Under the pieces are notes generated by a model. That model made no database searches, was not told where the DNA came from, and saw only the letters and a program-made list of their open reading frames with translations. A stretch of DNA of 64,000 nt from the NCBI RefSeq assembly GCF_036588685.1, contig NC_086375.1, positions 7,619,916 through 7,683,915 on the forward strand, given 5' to 3'. Position numbers and translations under genes: made by a program. This document shows, piece by piece, positions 13,035 through 23,445 of this stretch (positions are counted from its first letter, which is position 1; every line of letters starts with the position of its first letter). Origin of the DNA: Mytilus trossulus (lineage: Eukaryota > Mollusca > Bivalvia > Mytilida > Mytilidae).

Positions 13035-13332
13035 TCGAATAAAATTGAGAATGGAAATGAGGAAAATGTCTAAAAGACAACAACCTGACCAAAGAGTAGA
13101 CAACAGCCTGAGGCCACAAATGGGTCTTCAACACATCGAGAAAATCCCGCACCTGGAGGTTGTCCTCAGATTGACCGTTGATAAAAGTGTGTGCTAGTTC
13201 AGTGAAAATGGACGTCAAAATAAATTCAAAAACATATAAATGAACTAAAATTATAAAAACATACAAGACTTACAAAAACCAGAGGCTCTTGACTTTGAAC
13301 AGGCGCAAAAATGCAGCGGAATAAAACATGTT
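13035..13332 (+). repeat. Dispersed repeat (AAAATTGAGAATGG family), 5' part, interrupted
   Basis: It starts AAAATTGAGAATGGAAATG and runs through ACAACCTGACC, CATCGAGAAAATCCCGCACC and CCAGAGGCTCTTGACTTTG to GGCGCAAAAATGCAGCGG. A continuous copy of the same family at 42610-43000 shows that the sequence resuming at about 14705 is the other half. The repeat is therefore split by the mobile element at about 13336-14704. Confidence 0.65.
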
Positions 13333-13335
13333 TTT

Positions 13336-14704
13336 AGCTCACCTTTCCTAAAAGGAAATGTGAGCTTTTCTTATCACTTGGCGTCCGTCGTCGTCGTCGT
13401 CGTCGTCGTCTGTCGTCGTTAACAATTTTTTAAACATCTTCTCCTCTGAAACTACTGAATGGATTTGGATGAAACTTAGCATGATTGTTCCTTAGATTAT
13501 CCTGCACAAAGTTTGTACTTCGATTTTTGATCCGTCAAAAAACATGGCCGCCGTTACTTAAAATAGAACATAGGGGTCAAATGCAGTTTTTGGCTTATAT
13601 TTAAAAAACCTGAGTAAATCTGACATGGGGAAAATGTTCATTAGGTCAAGATCTATCAGCCCTGAAATTTTCAGATGAATCAAACAACCCATTGTTGGGT
13701 TGCTGCCACTTAACTGGTAATTTTAAGGAAATTTTGCAGTTTTTGGTCATTATCTTGAATATTATTATAGATAAAGATAAACTGTAAACAGCAAAAATGA
13801 TCAACAAAGTAAGATCTACAAATTAGTTAATATGACCAAAATTGTCAATTGACCCCTTAAGGGGTTATTGTCCTTTAATGACAATTTTTCACAATTTGTT
13901 CATCATATTTGCTAACTTTAAAAAATCTTCTTCTCTTAAACTACTCAACCAAATTCAACCAAATTCAACTGAATGATCAGTAGGGTGTATAAAACAGAGT
14001 TTGTGTTTTATTTTCTATTTCGTCAAAAAACATGGCCGTCATGGCTAAAAATAGAACACAGGTTAAAATGCAGTTTTTGGCTTATATCTCAAAAACTCCA
14101 GCATTTAGAGCAAATAAGACAAGAAGTTAAAGTATTTATTAGGCCAAGGTCTACCTGTCCTGAAATTTTCAGCCGAATTGGGTAACTGTTTTTTTAGGTA
14201 TTATGCCCCTGAATTGATGATTTTAAAGAAATTTTGCAGTTTTTGGTTATTATCTTGAATATTATTATAGATACAGATAAACTGTTAATAGCAAAAATGT
14301 TAAGCAAAGTAAGATCTACAAATAAGTTTATTTGACCAAAATTGTCAATTGACCCCTTAAGGAGTTATTGCCCTTTAAAGACTTTTTTCACAATTTGTTC
14401 ATCATGTTGACTTACTTTTAAAAATCTTCTCCTTTGAAACTGCTGTATCAATTTCAGCCAAACTTAGGCTAAATGAGTTTCAGAGTATCTAGTACAAATT
14501 TTATATTTCATAACCCTGTATGTCAAGAAACATAGCTCCTATGGCTAAAATAGAACATAGGGGAAAATGATTTTTTTTTGCTTTTGAAAAAAATAGAACG
14601 ATTCAAAGATCATTTAAATAAAATGAAAAGCCAAAATAATCATTGATGAGAGATTTAACCAAAAAAATTAAGGTGAGCGATTCAGGCTTTTGAGAGCCTC
14701 TTGT
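13336..14704 (+). mobile_element. AGAGGCTCTC-family mobile element, copy 2, nested in another repeat
   Basis: The left end is a small hairpin, AGCTCACCTTTCC with GGAAATGTGAGCT. A GTC/CGTC microsatellite follows (13385-13418). The body repeats family landmarks (TCTCCTCTGAAACTACTGAA, AATTGACCCCTTAAGG) twice, as in copy 1. The right end is GGTGAGCGATTCAGGCTTTT, then GAGAGCCT and CTTG. It interrupts the repeat at 13035-13332 and 14705-14800, so its borders can be inferred by comparison with the uninterrupted sequence near 42862-42900. No protein is encoded. Confidence 0.65.
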
Positions 14705-14800
14705 TTTATGTCTCAATCCTCCCCCTATACTTTTAGCCAATGTCGATTAAAGAAACACATAGCAATACGCACAGTAAAACTCAGTTAATAATATACAATA
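14705..14800 (+). repeat. Dispersed repeat (AAAATTGAGAATGG family), 3' part
   Basis: Continuation of the interrupted repeat at 13035-13332. It matches the stretch at about 42890-42960 through CCCCCTATACTTTTAGCC and CAATACGCACAGTAAAACTC. Confidence 0.6.
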
Positions 14801-15488
14801 CCTTAACTTTGAATGCTACTTTATAATGAAATATGAGCGAGTTCATTATAATTAGCTATCAAAGTATTGTGCACATTGAAGATAAAACAAAATGTATGTT
14901 GTATTTTTACGATTACTATCATTATATCAGCAACAAGTGCTTTAGTGTTTATTTTTTTAGCATTTTGTGACAAAATAGTAATTTGCACGTCTTATGTATA
15001 AGAAAATATAATAATATAAAAAAAAACGAATGGGTTCCTGGTATAGCATTATCAAACGTGGGTTGAATATTTTTAAAGTTCTCATTATATTGTTTTCTTT
15101 TTATAATGTAGTATAATCCTAAACACTGTACTTTGTGTGAACTTTGCTTTTTCCTAATATACGCAGTTATAAGCCTTAATCTACATATAACTTCTTCTGT
15201 CTAACAAATAATAGTGTTATATTTTCATATATTGTATAAATATATTATATAATTTTTAAAATACTTTTTAATGAATAATAATAATCAACACATTTTGATT
15301 TTCAGTGAATTCATACAATATAAGTGTCAAATTTCACATTATTACACTATTTCAGTAAATTACATTTTAATCTTATCTTCAGTTAATCAAGTTATATGAT
15401 AAAACAAAGTTGTGTCTTTTGTATCTATTTTGACATTTTGAATGTTACTTTAAATGTTACCTAAACTAATACTTTATTTATTTTCCAG
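14801..15488. other. No feature recognised
   Basis: AT-rich DNA between a repeat and the candidate exon at 15489; nothing matched. Confidence 0.4.
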
Positions 15489-15622
15489 GTAGTGATCATG
15501 TTAATATAATTCGAGAATTATCTTCATTGTCAAAATATACCTTTAAACAAAAAAGTGAGAAGAGTTACAGGAGTCTATTTAATATATATTGCAAAAATAT
15601 GCAACTCAAAGAAAAACTTTGA
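15489..15622 (+). CDS. Possible terminal exon following the EGF exon
   Basis: An acceptor (TTTTCCAG) is followed by a frame that stays open for 44 codons to a TGA at 15620-15622. The exon needs one base from upstream, and the EGF exon at 12186-12296 leaves exactly one base, so the two would join in frame. The encoded peptide begins near SDHVNIIRELSSLSKYTF, is hydrophilic and Lys-rich, and has no membrane segment. It would close the protein shortly after the EGF module. No homology is recognised. The phase match has a one-in-three chance of arising by accident, so this is tentative. Confidence 0.3.
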
Positions 15623-16014
15623 ACAAACACCACACAAAGATTAAATAATACGCAATTCATGAAACCCGGTGAAACCTACGCTGTTTGGAATTCCAAACAT
15701 GCCATAAATGTGGTTAGTAATCAAACTTAATTGTATTGTAACGCAAACAAAGTTTGCTAAAAGTGTTCACTTCTTATAGATAACTGCATTTTTAAATAAT
15801 TACGCGGAGTAATCAGTGCCTTCTGTATTTCATTCTCAAGTGGCACAATCTGTGCCGTAATTCCAAGTGAAAATTGAAGATGAGTCGAATTCAAAAATCA
15901 ACTCACAATGGAGAAAAACTAGAATGGATTATCGTTGAATCAATTCGATCATGTCCATATACTAATGTAACAAATATATGACATAACGTGCCAATTTTAA
16001 ACACCGTGTCATAA
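15623..16014. other. No feature recognised
   Basis: No matched repeat or exon. Confidence 0.35.
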
Positions 16015-16200
16015 AAAGTAAAATCACAGAAATACTGAAATTACAGAAAAATCAATTCGGAAAGTCCATAATCACATGGCAAAATCAAATAGCAAAACGC
16101 ATCAAAAACGAATGGACGAGAACTGTCATATTCCTGACTTAGTACAGGCATTTTCAAATGTAGAAAATGGTGGATTAAACCTGGTTCTATAGCGCTTACC
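16015..16200 (-). repeat. Retroelement 3'-tail repeat, reversed copy
   Basis: Reverse copy of the family at 1610-1745. The plus strand shows CGGAAAGTCCATAATCAC, ACTGTCATATTCCTGACTTA and TGGTGGATTAAACCTGG. Confidence 0.6.
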
Positions 16201-17590
16201 CTCTCACTTTAATGAAAGTCTTATCAAATTCCGTTTATTTACATTGATGCGTTGAACAAAATATTCAAAACATGGGTACATCAGTTATTATCGTATAACA
16301 ATTTTAAAAGGAACAATTTAACAGAACACAAACACATCTACTATCTACGAATACATTGATTATCTTAGTGTATTCTTTTCTTTTTAAATTTTTAAAGTAA
16401 TGTGATACCTTTACCCTGTGCATACTATGGAGTGTTAAAGATGACACAAATTGATACGTATATATATAATGCACTGGGTAATGCACCCATCATTTTTAGC
16501 TTGTTAAATTTCCTTTTCTATTTTTTAGACTTCAATTTATTATTGTTGACCAATAAGGAGCGATGTCTTCATATGTCATGAGTATTTTTTGCAATTAACA
16601 ATGATTTAGAAAGTATGTCGTATTGAATTATTTACCAAATTAACAATCTTCAGATTATAATTGTGAAATGAACTTTTGCAATTTCGGAGCGCTTTTGTTC
16701 TTTAGTTTTTTTCAGGTAGAAAATGCAGTATGTTGGAGTGATGAGCTGTTTTCTCTTGTGAGAGATTCTATTAATAATATGAAAGATGTTATGCCTGTTG
16801 TGTGCGTTGTTAAAATCATGATATAGCCAGGACATATTTCAATGCACATCCATAAATAATTTACCTATAGCTTTAGATTGTTAAATTATAATGTCTTTGA
16901 TGTTGTAAATTGATTTGTCATACATACATTAAAATTTAAATTAAAATAAAATAATGTTAAATATTTACCAATATTGATAGTGTTCAGCTTACTTTGCTTT
17001 TCTTTTCTTTTATATAATATCTCACCTTGGAATAAATAAATGGAAAATAGGAATATGTCAAAGAACCAATAACTGGACCAAAGAGTCCCCTTACCAAAAA
17101 CTATCAAAAATCAACGATGGTTCTGCAACGTAGCAAGAAAACTCCGCATCTAGATATGCGCTTAAGGTGGTCCCCTAAACAATAATGGCTACTAATTCAG
17201 CGAAGATACCGGTATGTTTTGCAACATATACAGTTTTGTCATTGCATCTGCATGATGAAAATACAGATGTATATACGTTTACCAACGCGTTTGATTACAG
17301 GAATCTTATTACACATATTAATTGTTTTAGTCTGATTTAACACAATATAAGTTCCTGTTATCCTGATTTATGTTGTTTTCTTATAAACTATAGGAGGGTT
17401 TCCATTCAAAAGAGCATCTACCGAGGTAAGGGCTTCTGTTATTTGTTAAAAATTGTGTGTAAGTAGGAAATGTGTGATAAGATGCAAAAAATCTTTATCC
17501 AAAAGGCAATTAATCATGGTTCTTTTCATTTTCAACGAGGACTACAATATGTATGAAGTTAGAACCGACAAAAAAGGGTATTAAAATGTA
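16201..17590. other. No gene seen; short repeat fragment near 17040-17160
   Basis: Mostly unique AT-rich DNA. Around 17040-17160 a diverged fragment of the AAAATTGAGAATGG family can be made out (AGGAATATGTCAAAGAACCA, then AACGTAGCAAGAAAACTCCG). A 32-bp candidate exon at 17394-17425 is listed under rejected. Confidence 0.35.
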
Positions 17591-19015
17591 TTATTAGAAA
17601 TGTGTCCTATGACCCGTTCAATCAAACAAGATGGCAACATGGCTAAAAGTAGAACATACGGGTAAAATGTAAATTTAAGAAATAATTCATGGGGGCTTGA
17701 ATATATCGTTATTTTACCACGGGTTGGCCCTTTATGACAAATATTTTACCCTGAGCGATAGCGAGGGGTAAAATATCGGCATAAAGGGACAACCCGTGGT
17801 AAAATCTAGATATATTCAAGCCCCCATGAATTATTTCGATTCTAATAGGACAAATACGGCTACTTTTTTGGATCGAAGCGCTCTAGGTGGAGGCCATTAT
17901 TTGCCGTTCCCATAAATTCACGCACTTTTAGATTGGCGTAAAGAACGGAGCAAACAGAATAAGTGACATGCTCAAACTATTCACAAAACTTATAAAGATA
18001 GATTTCGATGAATTTTAATGATAACTTACTTATATGCCTTCTATGTATATAAAAAAATGGGCTTATACCACATTTTAGCATCGTTTGTTTACGTTTCCTT
18101 GTTGTGATGATTTTCGGTATCAAAAGCGTGTATTTTCCCGTAAAATGCTTAAATTATAACGTCATCATTCTATGACGTCGGGTACTTCATTCATTAAAAA
18201 AACATATGACGTGGGAGTACGATCGGAACAGCCAATGCAATATATTCATATTTTACCACGGGTATGTACTCAAAGCGTTTGAAGGACGTCATGTTAGAAT
18301 GTGGCTTATATCTCTGAAACCTAAACCACGACTAGAAAATCTGACATGGATAACATTGTCACCATGTCAATTTCAGCAAAGTAAGCGCTACAAATAAGGC
18401 ATCATGACCAAAAAGGTTAATTAATCCCTTAAGAAGTTATTGTCCTTTATAATTTTTGTAATCTTTGTAATAAAACATAATAGTAAAATGCAGAATTTGG
18501 TTTATATCTCTGAAACCAAAGCATTCAGAGTAAGTTCGACGATTTGTTAATATGTTCATCAGGTAAAGATTTATCAGTCCTGAAATTTTCAAACGAATCA
18601 GAAAAGCCGTCGTTTGGTTGCTTGTCCTGAATTGGTGATTTTAAGGAAATTTTTGGATTACTGTATTGAATATTATTATAAAAAGAGATAAACTGTAAAC
18701 AGGAATAAAGTTCAGAAAAGTTTTACCTACAAATACGGCTACATGACCAAAATGGCCGTAGGAGTAATTGCCCTTTAAAGTTTATCAATTTTTCGTGATT
18801 TTTTGTAATTTTTACAAAAGTCTTTACCTGAAACAATTGTGACAATCTTAACCAAACTTGGCCACAATCAGCATTATATTATTTAGTTTAAAAGTAAAAT
18901 GCAGTATTTGATTATATCTCTAAAACTAAAGCAAAAGTATAACGGTTGTATTATTTCATGCATTAGATGTAAATAAAATAGCAGGTGAGCGACATAGGCT
19001 TCTTGGAGTCTCTAC
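17591..19015 (+). repeat. AGAGGCTCTC-family element, copy 3, degenerate and split
   Basis: Family landmarks appear on both sides of a foreign insert. On the left are ATGGCTAAAAGTAGAACATA and GGTAAAATG. On the right, from about 18290, are GTGGCTTATATCTCTGAAAC, GAAATTTTCAAACGAATCAG, AAGGAAATTTTTGG and the end GGTGAGCGACATAGG. The normally continuous phrase between 'GGTAAAATG' and 'GGCTTATAT' is interrupted by roughly 620 bp holding a long hairpin (17680-17836). The copy is more diverged than those at 7410 and 13336. Confidence 0.55.
17680..17836. repeat. Long foldback hairpin element, copy A
   Basis: The two halves are near-perfect inverted complements: AAATAATTCATGGGGGCTTG on the left pairs with CAAGCCCCCATGAATTATTT on the right. 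The stem continues through TTTTACCACGGGTTG and ATATTTTACCC. The apex is GAGCGATAGC. A conserved shoulder, CGATTCTAATAGGACAAATA, follows on the right. The same shoulder and apex recur, reversed, at 53706-53865, but with different stem sequence. About 400 bp further on (18237-18262) a piece resembling part of this stem reappears outside the hairpin. Confidence 0.8.
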
Positions 19016-19378
19016 TTTTTTCTCTGCTAGATGATATTATTATTTCAAAATACTATTGGAATTACATTAATAAACCATTCCTACTGTAGACGTCAATATA
19101 TAAAAGAACAAGTTATTGAAAAAAACATTTAAGATACATTTATTTTCAAAATTACTCTAAATGTTTTTGAAACTATTTATTTTTATACCTGGACTAATAA
19201 TTTTAGTTCTTTACCTTTATATTTAGATCATATTTATAATTAATTCAGAAAGATTAGTTAGATTGACTACTATCTTAGTCTCCAGTATATTCTGGACTGA
19301 CTCAGCAAATAATGATTTGCTCTCTGTAAGTTGTTCAGGGAACTACTTGTTTGTGCCAACACTTTTGAATATGCTAAA

Positions 19379-19500
19379 GTTACATCCTCGAAGAGCCGAG
19401 GAGCGTAATTAGTAGAATGGACTCTCATCCAAGTATAACTTGGAATATGAAGGATGAGAGTCATTCTAGTAATGGAGCCTGAGGCTCAAGAGGATGTAAC
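19379..19500. repeat. Imperfect foldback element
   Basis: The left end GTTACATCCTC pairs with the right end GAGGATGTAAC, and GACTCTCATCC pairs with GGATGAGAGTC nearer the centre. That gives about 50-bp arms with several mismatches. The flanks to about 19260 and 19860 look like part of the same repeat, since a second GATGTAATGGATGAGG block lies near 19745. The open frame across it is incidental. Confidence 0.55.
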
Positions 19501-20249
19501 AATTTACCCACCCAGTTTGGAGGGTACTGTTTGCCCATCCCAATTGTTTTGGTTGCACAAACAAACTTTGAATAATGATTGGCACAGGTAATAGCCGCAG
19601 TATTTATAGCTAGGTATAGCTACGTCATACCCATAGGTCAAGGATTTTGACCTCTTTTAAATGAGATGCCTCGTTGCACATCGGGAAATGAAAAGATATT
19701 TTTGTTTTGATAATTTCAATTATAGACATATAGACATCCAAGGGATGTAATGGATGAGGATTATTCTCTGAATAAGCCGTAAGGCTTCGAGGGTTTATTT
19801 TCCCTCCCTAGTAATGTTGACCCTCCCTTGTTCAACAAATCTTTACTTTAAATAAGCATGAGGCGGGAGCGCGCTCGTCCTGATATACTACCTGGGTTGG
19901 TCACCCGGATGTTTTTTATTTTAAATAGTTCTTTAAATAGAAAGGCACGTGGCTACTTTGTTTGACACAAATGATTGGCTTTTATTAAGAGACTATTATC
20001 TCTATTTGATAAATAAATGATGAATCAGGTTGCTCTACAGCCAATAAAGATGTCAGTTGTTATTTTGTGTTCTATATGTTGTAATGTACTATTATTTTGT
20101 GTTTATTCTTTAATTTGATTTTTTGTGTTTAAGCACCATTTTTAAGCAAATCTTTTAAGCTATTTCGTTAAGGCAAGTTTTATTTTTTTAGAGAAAATCA
20201 CCGACCTTCAATAGGAAAACTGATAATCCTAGCCAATAAAGTTTGGAGT

Positions 20250-20348
20250 CGTGTGCCCCCGCACGAGCGTGGTTCGAACTCACAATCTCAGTGTAAACTT
20301 GCTAGTGATTAGATAAGTAACCACTTAGACCACTCGTCCGAGGCCCTT
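20250..20348 (-). repeat. tRNA-derived SINE head (tRNA-Ser/Leu-like)
   Basis: On the minus strand a box-A-like segment (GGACGAGTGGTCTAAGTGG) is followed about 50 bp later by GTGAGTTCGAACCACG, which contains a good box B. The segment between them has no intact anticodon arm that I can fold, and the 3' end lacks a closed acceptor stem. This is therefore a tRNA-derived SINE head with an internal RNA polymerase III promoter, not a functional tRNA gene. Confidence 0.6.
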
Positions 20349-20399
20349 GTAATGTACTTCTGTATCAATAATCTATGAATTGCTGTAATGCGTATTCTT

Positions 20400-20880
20400 G
20401 CGTGTATTTGTTCCATATTCCTGTCACGTAATGTTGTCATTTTAGCGGTAGTTTTAAATTATTCTCGTATAAGCGTGAGGTTTGTATAGCCATTAACCCC
20501 GTTTCTACCCGCCATTTGTTTTGATGTCGTGTATATACGTGCTAAAATATGGCGTTGTTATCTATACTTGTCGTTTCTATGTACGTTTGTGTTTCTATTT
20601 GTTGCATCTCAGTGTTTCTGTTATCCCGTTGTTTTCCTCTTATATTTGATGTTTCCCTCGATTTTGTTTGAGACAAAGATTTGTTTTCGCTCAATCGATT
20701 TATGACTAGTGAATAGCAGTCAACTGTATTTTTACTATATTAATCCATCCTATATAAGGAAATATCTACCACAGATATAGCAATTGGGTGATGTGTTTTA
20801 GTCTTTGATTTTGCAATTCCATCAGGGGCTTTTCGTTTAAATTTTATTGGTGTTAGGTATTTTTGTTATTTCAATATTTG
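20400..20880 (+). repeat. Retroelement tail remnants
   Basis: The segment to about 20720 (GTTTGAGACAAAGATTTG, then TCGATTTATGACTAGTGAAT) resembles tails that I know from mussel retroelements. A partial copy of the family at 1610-1745 follows at 20790-20880 (GATTTTGCAATTCCATCAGG). No coding sequence survives. Confidence 0.4.
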
Positions 20881-21028
20881 GTCATAACAAAGGTCGAATA
20901 AAAATGGTTTTGTTTACTGAAATATAAATGATTGCAAACAATCATACCAGCTATTACAAATTTCTGTAAAAAAAAGTCTCAGAGGAAGGAATTGCATATA
21001 CAAGGTGTAATTGTTAAAATACCTAAAA

Positions 21029-21640
21029 CTAGAGGCTCTCAAGAGCCTGTGTTGGTCAACTGTATTTACTGTGGTTTAGGAAATCATGGTTTAAATCATA
21101 ATAGATAGTATTAGATAAAATAATGATTGAGAACAAGTTTGATTTAATTTGGCCAAGTAGTTAAATTAAAAGCAAGTCATCCCCGTGTAGTCTTTCAATT
21201 ACTTGAGACCCCATTATCATTATTTAAATTCGTGTTCAAGTTGTGACCATTTGAAACTGTGTTTTATGAGAATCGTGAATTGCCTCTGTCAACTATGTTT
21301 TACATCAGTTGGACTGAATCAATAACTTTAAATAGTTCCTGCAATTTTGGCCCAGTGGTTTCATAGATGATGTATTATCAGACAAACAAGGACGAATGAA
21401 AAATGATGATGTTTGTTCACAAGGTCCTGTACATGTACGATCTATATGCCAAATAAGCTAAATATGATCCTTGTATACCAACTTCTGTAAATATTTCCAA
21501 ATTACTGCCAGTATTGTTCTGTCAAGAGAATATGAGGACAAATGATCTAACCAAATATGCAAGCTTTCTGTCAAGCAATTTCTGCCTAATGAACACAAGT
21601 ATTGCTTGGGACTGTTATAACTTGAAGTGATTGCTGCTAG
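21029..21640 (-). repeat. AGAGGCTCTC-family element, reversed and diverged
   Basis: It starts with CTAGAGGCTCTCAAGAGCCT in reverse orientation. Diverged family text can be followed beyond that (for example TTGGCCCAGTGGTTTC near 21347), fading out by about 21640. The tip and following CTAG match copy 1. Confidence 0.55.
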
Positions 21641-22345
21641 TTTGACAGATAAATATCGATTTCACGGGATTAAAGAGAACTTCAAATTATATAAACTGAG
21701 TTTTATTCATGAAAAAAAGTATTATTCAAATAATAACAATCTACACACAACAATGAAATAAATAAAAACAAATTTATAACGATGGTATATATTTATGCAT
21801 ATCAATAGCAATACAAAATGTTATCATTCAAAAAATCTATTCAAGCTTGCAATGCAAGACAACATCAATTATCCATTTGCTTACATCTCAAAATCAAAAT
21901 TTAATTAACACATTTAAGCTTAACGTTCAAATCTGACAGCTAACATTTCATACTAAATTTTAAAAAATTCATACTTTGGCCAAATCACAGAATAAAAAAG
22001 TTTTGTTTAACATGTCTTTCTCACAAATTTTCTTGCATATGGTCGATTTATTTACTATTCTATCTCAACAAATAAATTTTCAAATTGAAGTCTCTTCACT
22101 CGTCATTTTTAATCCGTCACTTGTAAATGTTCATTACTGATTGATTCATTGATGTTTGCATAAAATCTTATCCAAATATTTCATGCATATAATTACAAGA
22201 AGGTTAACAATTGATACTATAGGTAGGTTCTGGAAGGTTGGGTTTGATTGCAATAAAGGCAGGAAATTTATATATCAGTTGAAAATGTTGAAAAGGCACC
22301 ATATGTTACCAACAGATGGTTACCATAAGCTGTGTGTAGCCAGCA

Positions 22346-22406
22346 TGCATTGTCAGCCATTGTGTCGACAGAGTGCCATGCTGTCAATACAATGGCTGAA
22401 AATGCA
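22346..22406. other. 26-bp stem, 9-nt loop hairpin
   Basis: TGCATTGTCAGCCATTGTG on the left pairs with ACAATGGCTGAAAATGCA on the right. The stem is 26 positions with three non-Watson-Crick positions, and the loop is AGTGCCATG. Size and shape resemble a small precursor hairpin. It lies 2.7 kb past the ASB stop codon and might be within its 3' transcript. No second copy is seen in the window. Confidence 0.5.
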
Positions 22407-22718
22407 TCAGATTTAAAGTTCCCATTCTGACTGCAAATAGCTGTAGATTCATACATCCTGCACACCAAAAAAGATGACCAAATTAAAAAATGTTTTTCCT
22501 GTTATTTTTTTCAACTAGAACATCATAAACATGTAGAACAGAGGTAGTCAAGGTGACCATATTTTTATATCCCTGTCATTCCTTGCATTTTAAAATTCCA
22601 GGCCATGCACAAGTAACGAATTCACCTACAAAAAACTTTCAATCTATCATGCATTATTACACAGTATGTTATTGAATATAATGAATTGGCCATATCTGGC
22701 AAAAAATTAGCATACTGT

Positions 22719-22923
22719 GGATTCATTTATTTTGTGGGTACCAATTTTGTGGATTAAGGAAAATTTACATCTTTGTGGATATTTAATTCCACGGTTTTGC
22801 CAAATCTGCATACATGATTACAGAAAATGTGTCATTCTTTGAACATTTTATTTCATGATTAATTTTTATCCACGAAATCCACGAAAAATTAGTATCCAAC
22901 AAAAAATAATAAATCCATGGTAT
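22719..22923. repeat. Short inverted-repeat element (GTGGATTCATTTATT family)
   Basis: Left end ATACTGTGGATTCATTTATT; the right end read in reverse is ATACCATGGATTTATTATTT, followed by a shared ACTAATTTT/ACCAATTTT block. That makes a roughly 205-bp inverted-repeat element with no coding potential. Related fragments appear at about 50385-50680 and 54530-55010. Confidence 0.55.
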
Positions 22924-23239
22924 CAAATACTAATGATTATCAGAATATAGGTAGGACATAAATGATGTCATATTATCAAATTCAAAAGTTTTGAAATCAA
23001 AGTAGAAATTTCTCCATTAAATTTAGCACAATTTGTATGAAATATATAAGAAACTGCTTGACAACTTTGAAATTTTGCATTAATTCTAATTACCCCTGAT
23101 GCATGAACCTACTCCTTTAGAAAGTTTCATGATTTAAATCATAAGATTTGTAAGCTGCAAAATATGTAAGAAAATCAATTTATAAAATCTACAAAGTTGT
23201 CGTTTGGTTATGTGTTACATATTTTTTTCTCCATTATTT

Positions 23240-23445
23240 ATATAAATAATGCCGTTAGTTTTCTTGTTTGAATTGTTTTACATTGTCATATCGGGGCCTT
23301 TTATAGCAGACTATGCAGTATGGGCTTTGCGCATTGTTGAAGGCCGTACCGTGACCTATAGTTGTTAATGTCTGTGTCATTTTGGTCTCTTGTGAACAGT
23401 TGTCTCATTGGCAATCATACTACATCTTCTTTTTTATATTTGAAT
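23240..23445 (-). repeat. Dispersed repeat, GATGTGGTATGATTGCC family, reversed copy
   Basis: The plus strand shows GCCGTTAGTTTTCTTGTTTG, GGCCGTACCGTGACCTATAG and GGCAATCATACTACATCTTC. It is the reverse of the copy at 812-960 and close to that at 44158-44340. Confidence 0.7.

Noticed and set aside
17394-17425. 32-bp candidate exon between ATAG and GTAAGG, phase-compatible with the EGF exon
   Set aside because: Too short to judge, weak acceptor, and the distance from the EGF exon is large. Chance occurrence is likely.
20250-20348. Functional tRNA gene
   Set aside because: Box A and B are present, but no closed acceptor stem or credible anticodon loop. It continues into a SINE body.
22156-22468. 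Overlapping frames on both strands near 22.2-22.5 kb
   Set aside because: Both arise from the open inverted repeat there. No splice sites or domain.
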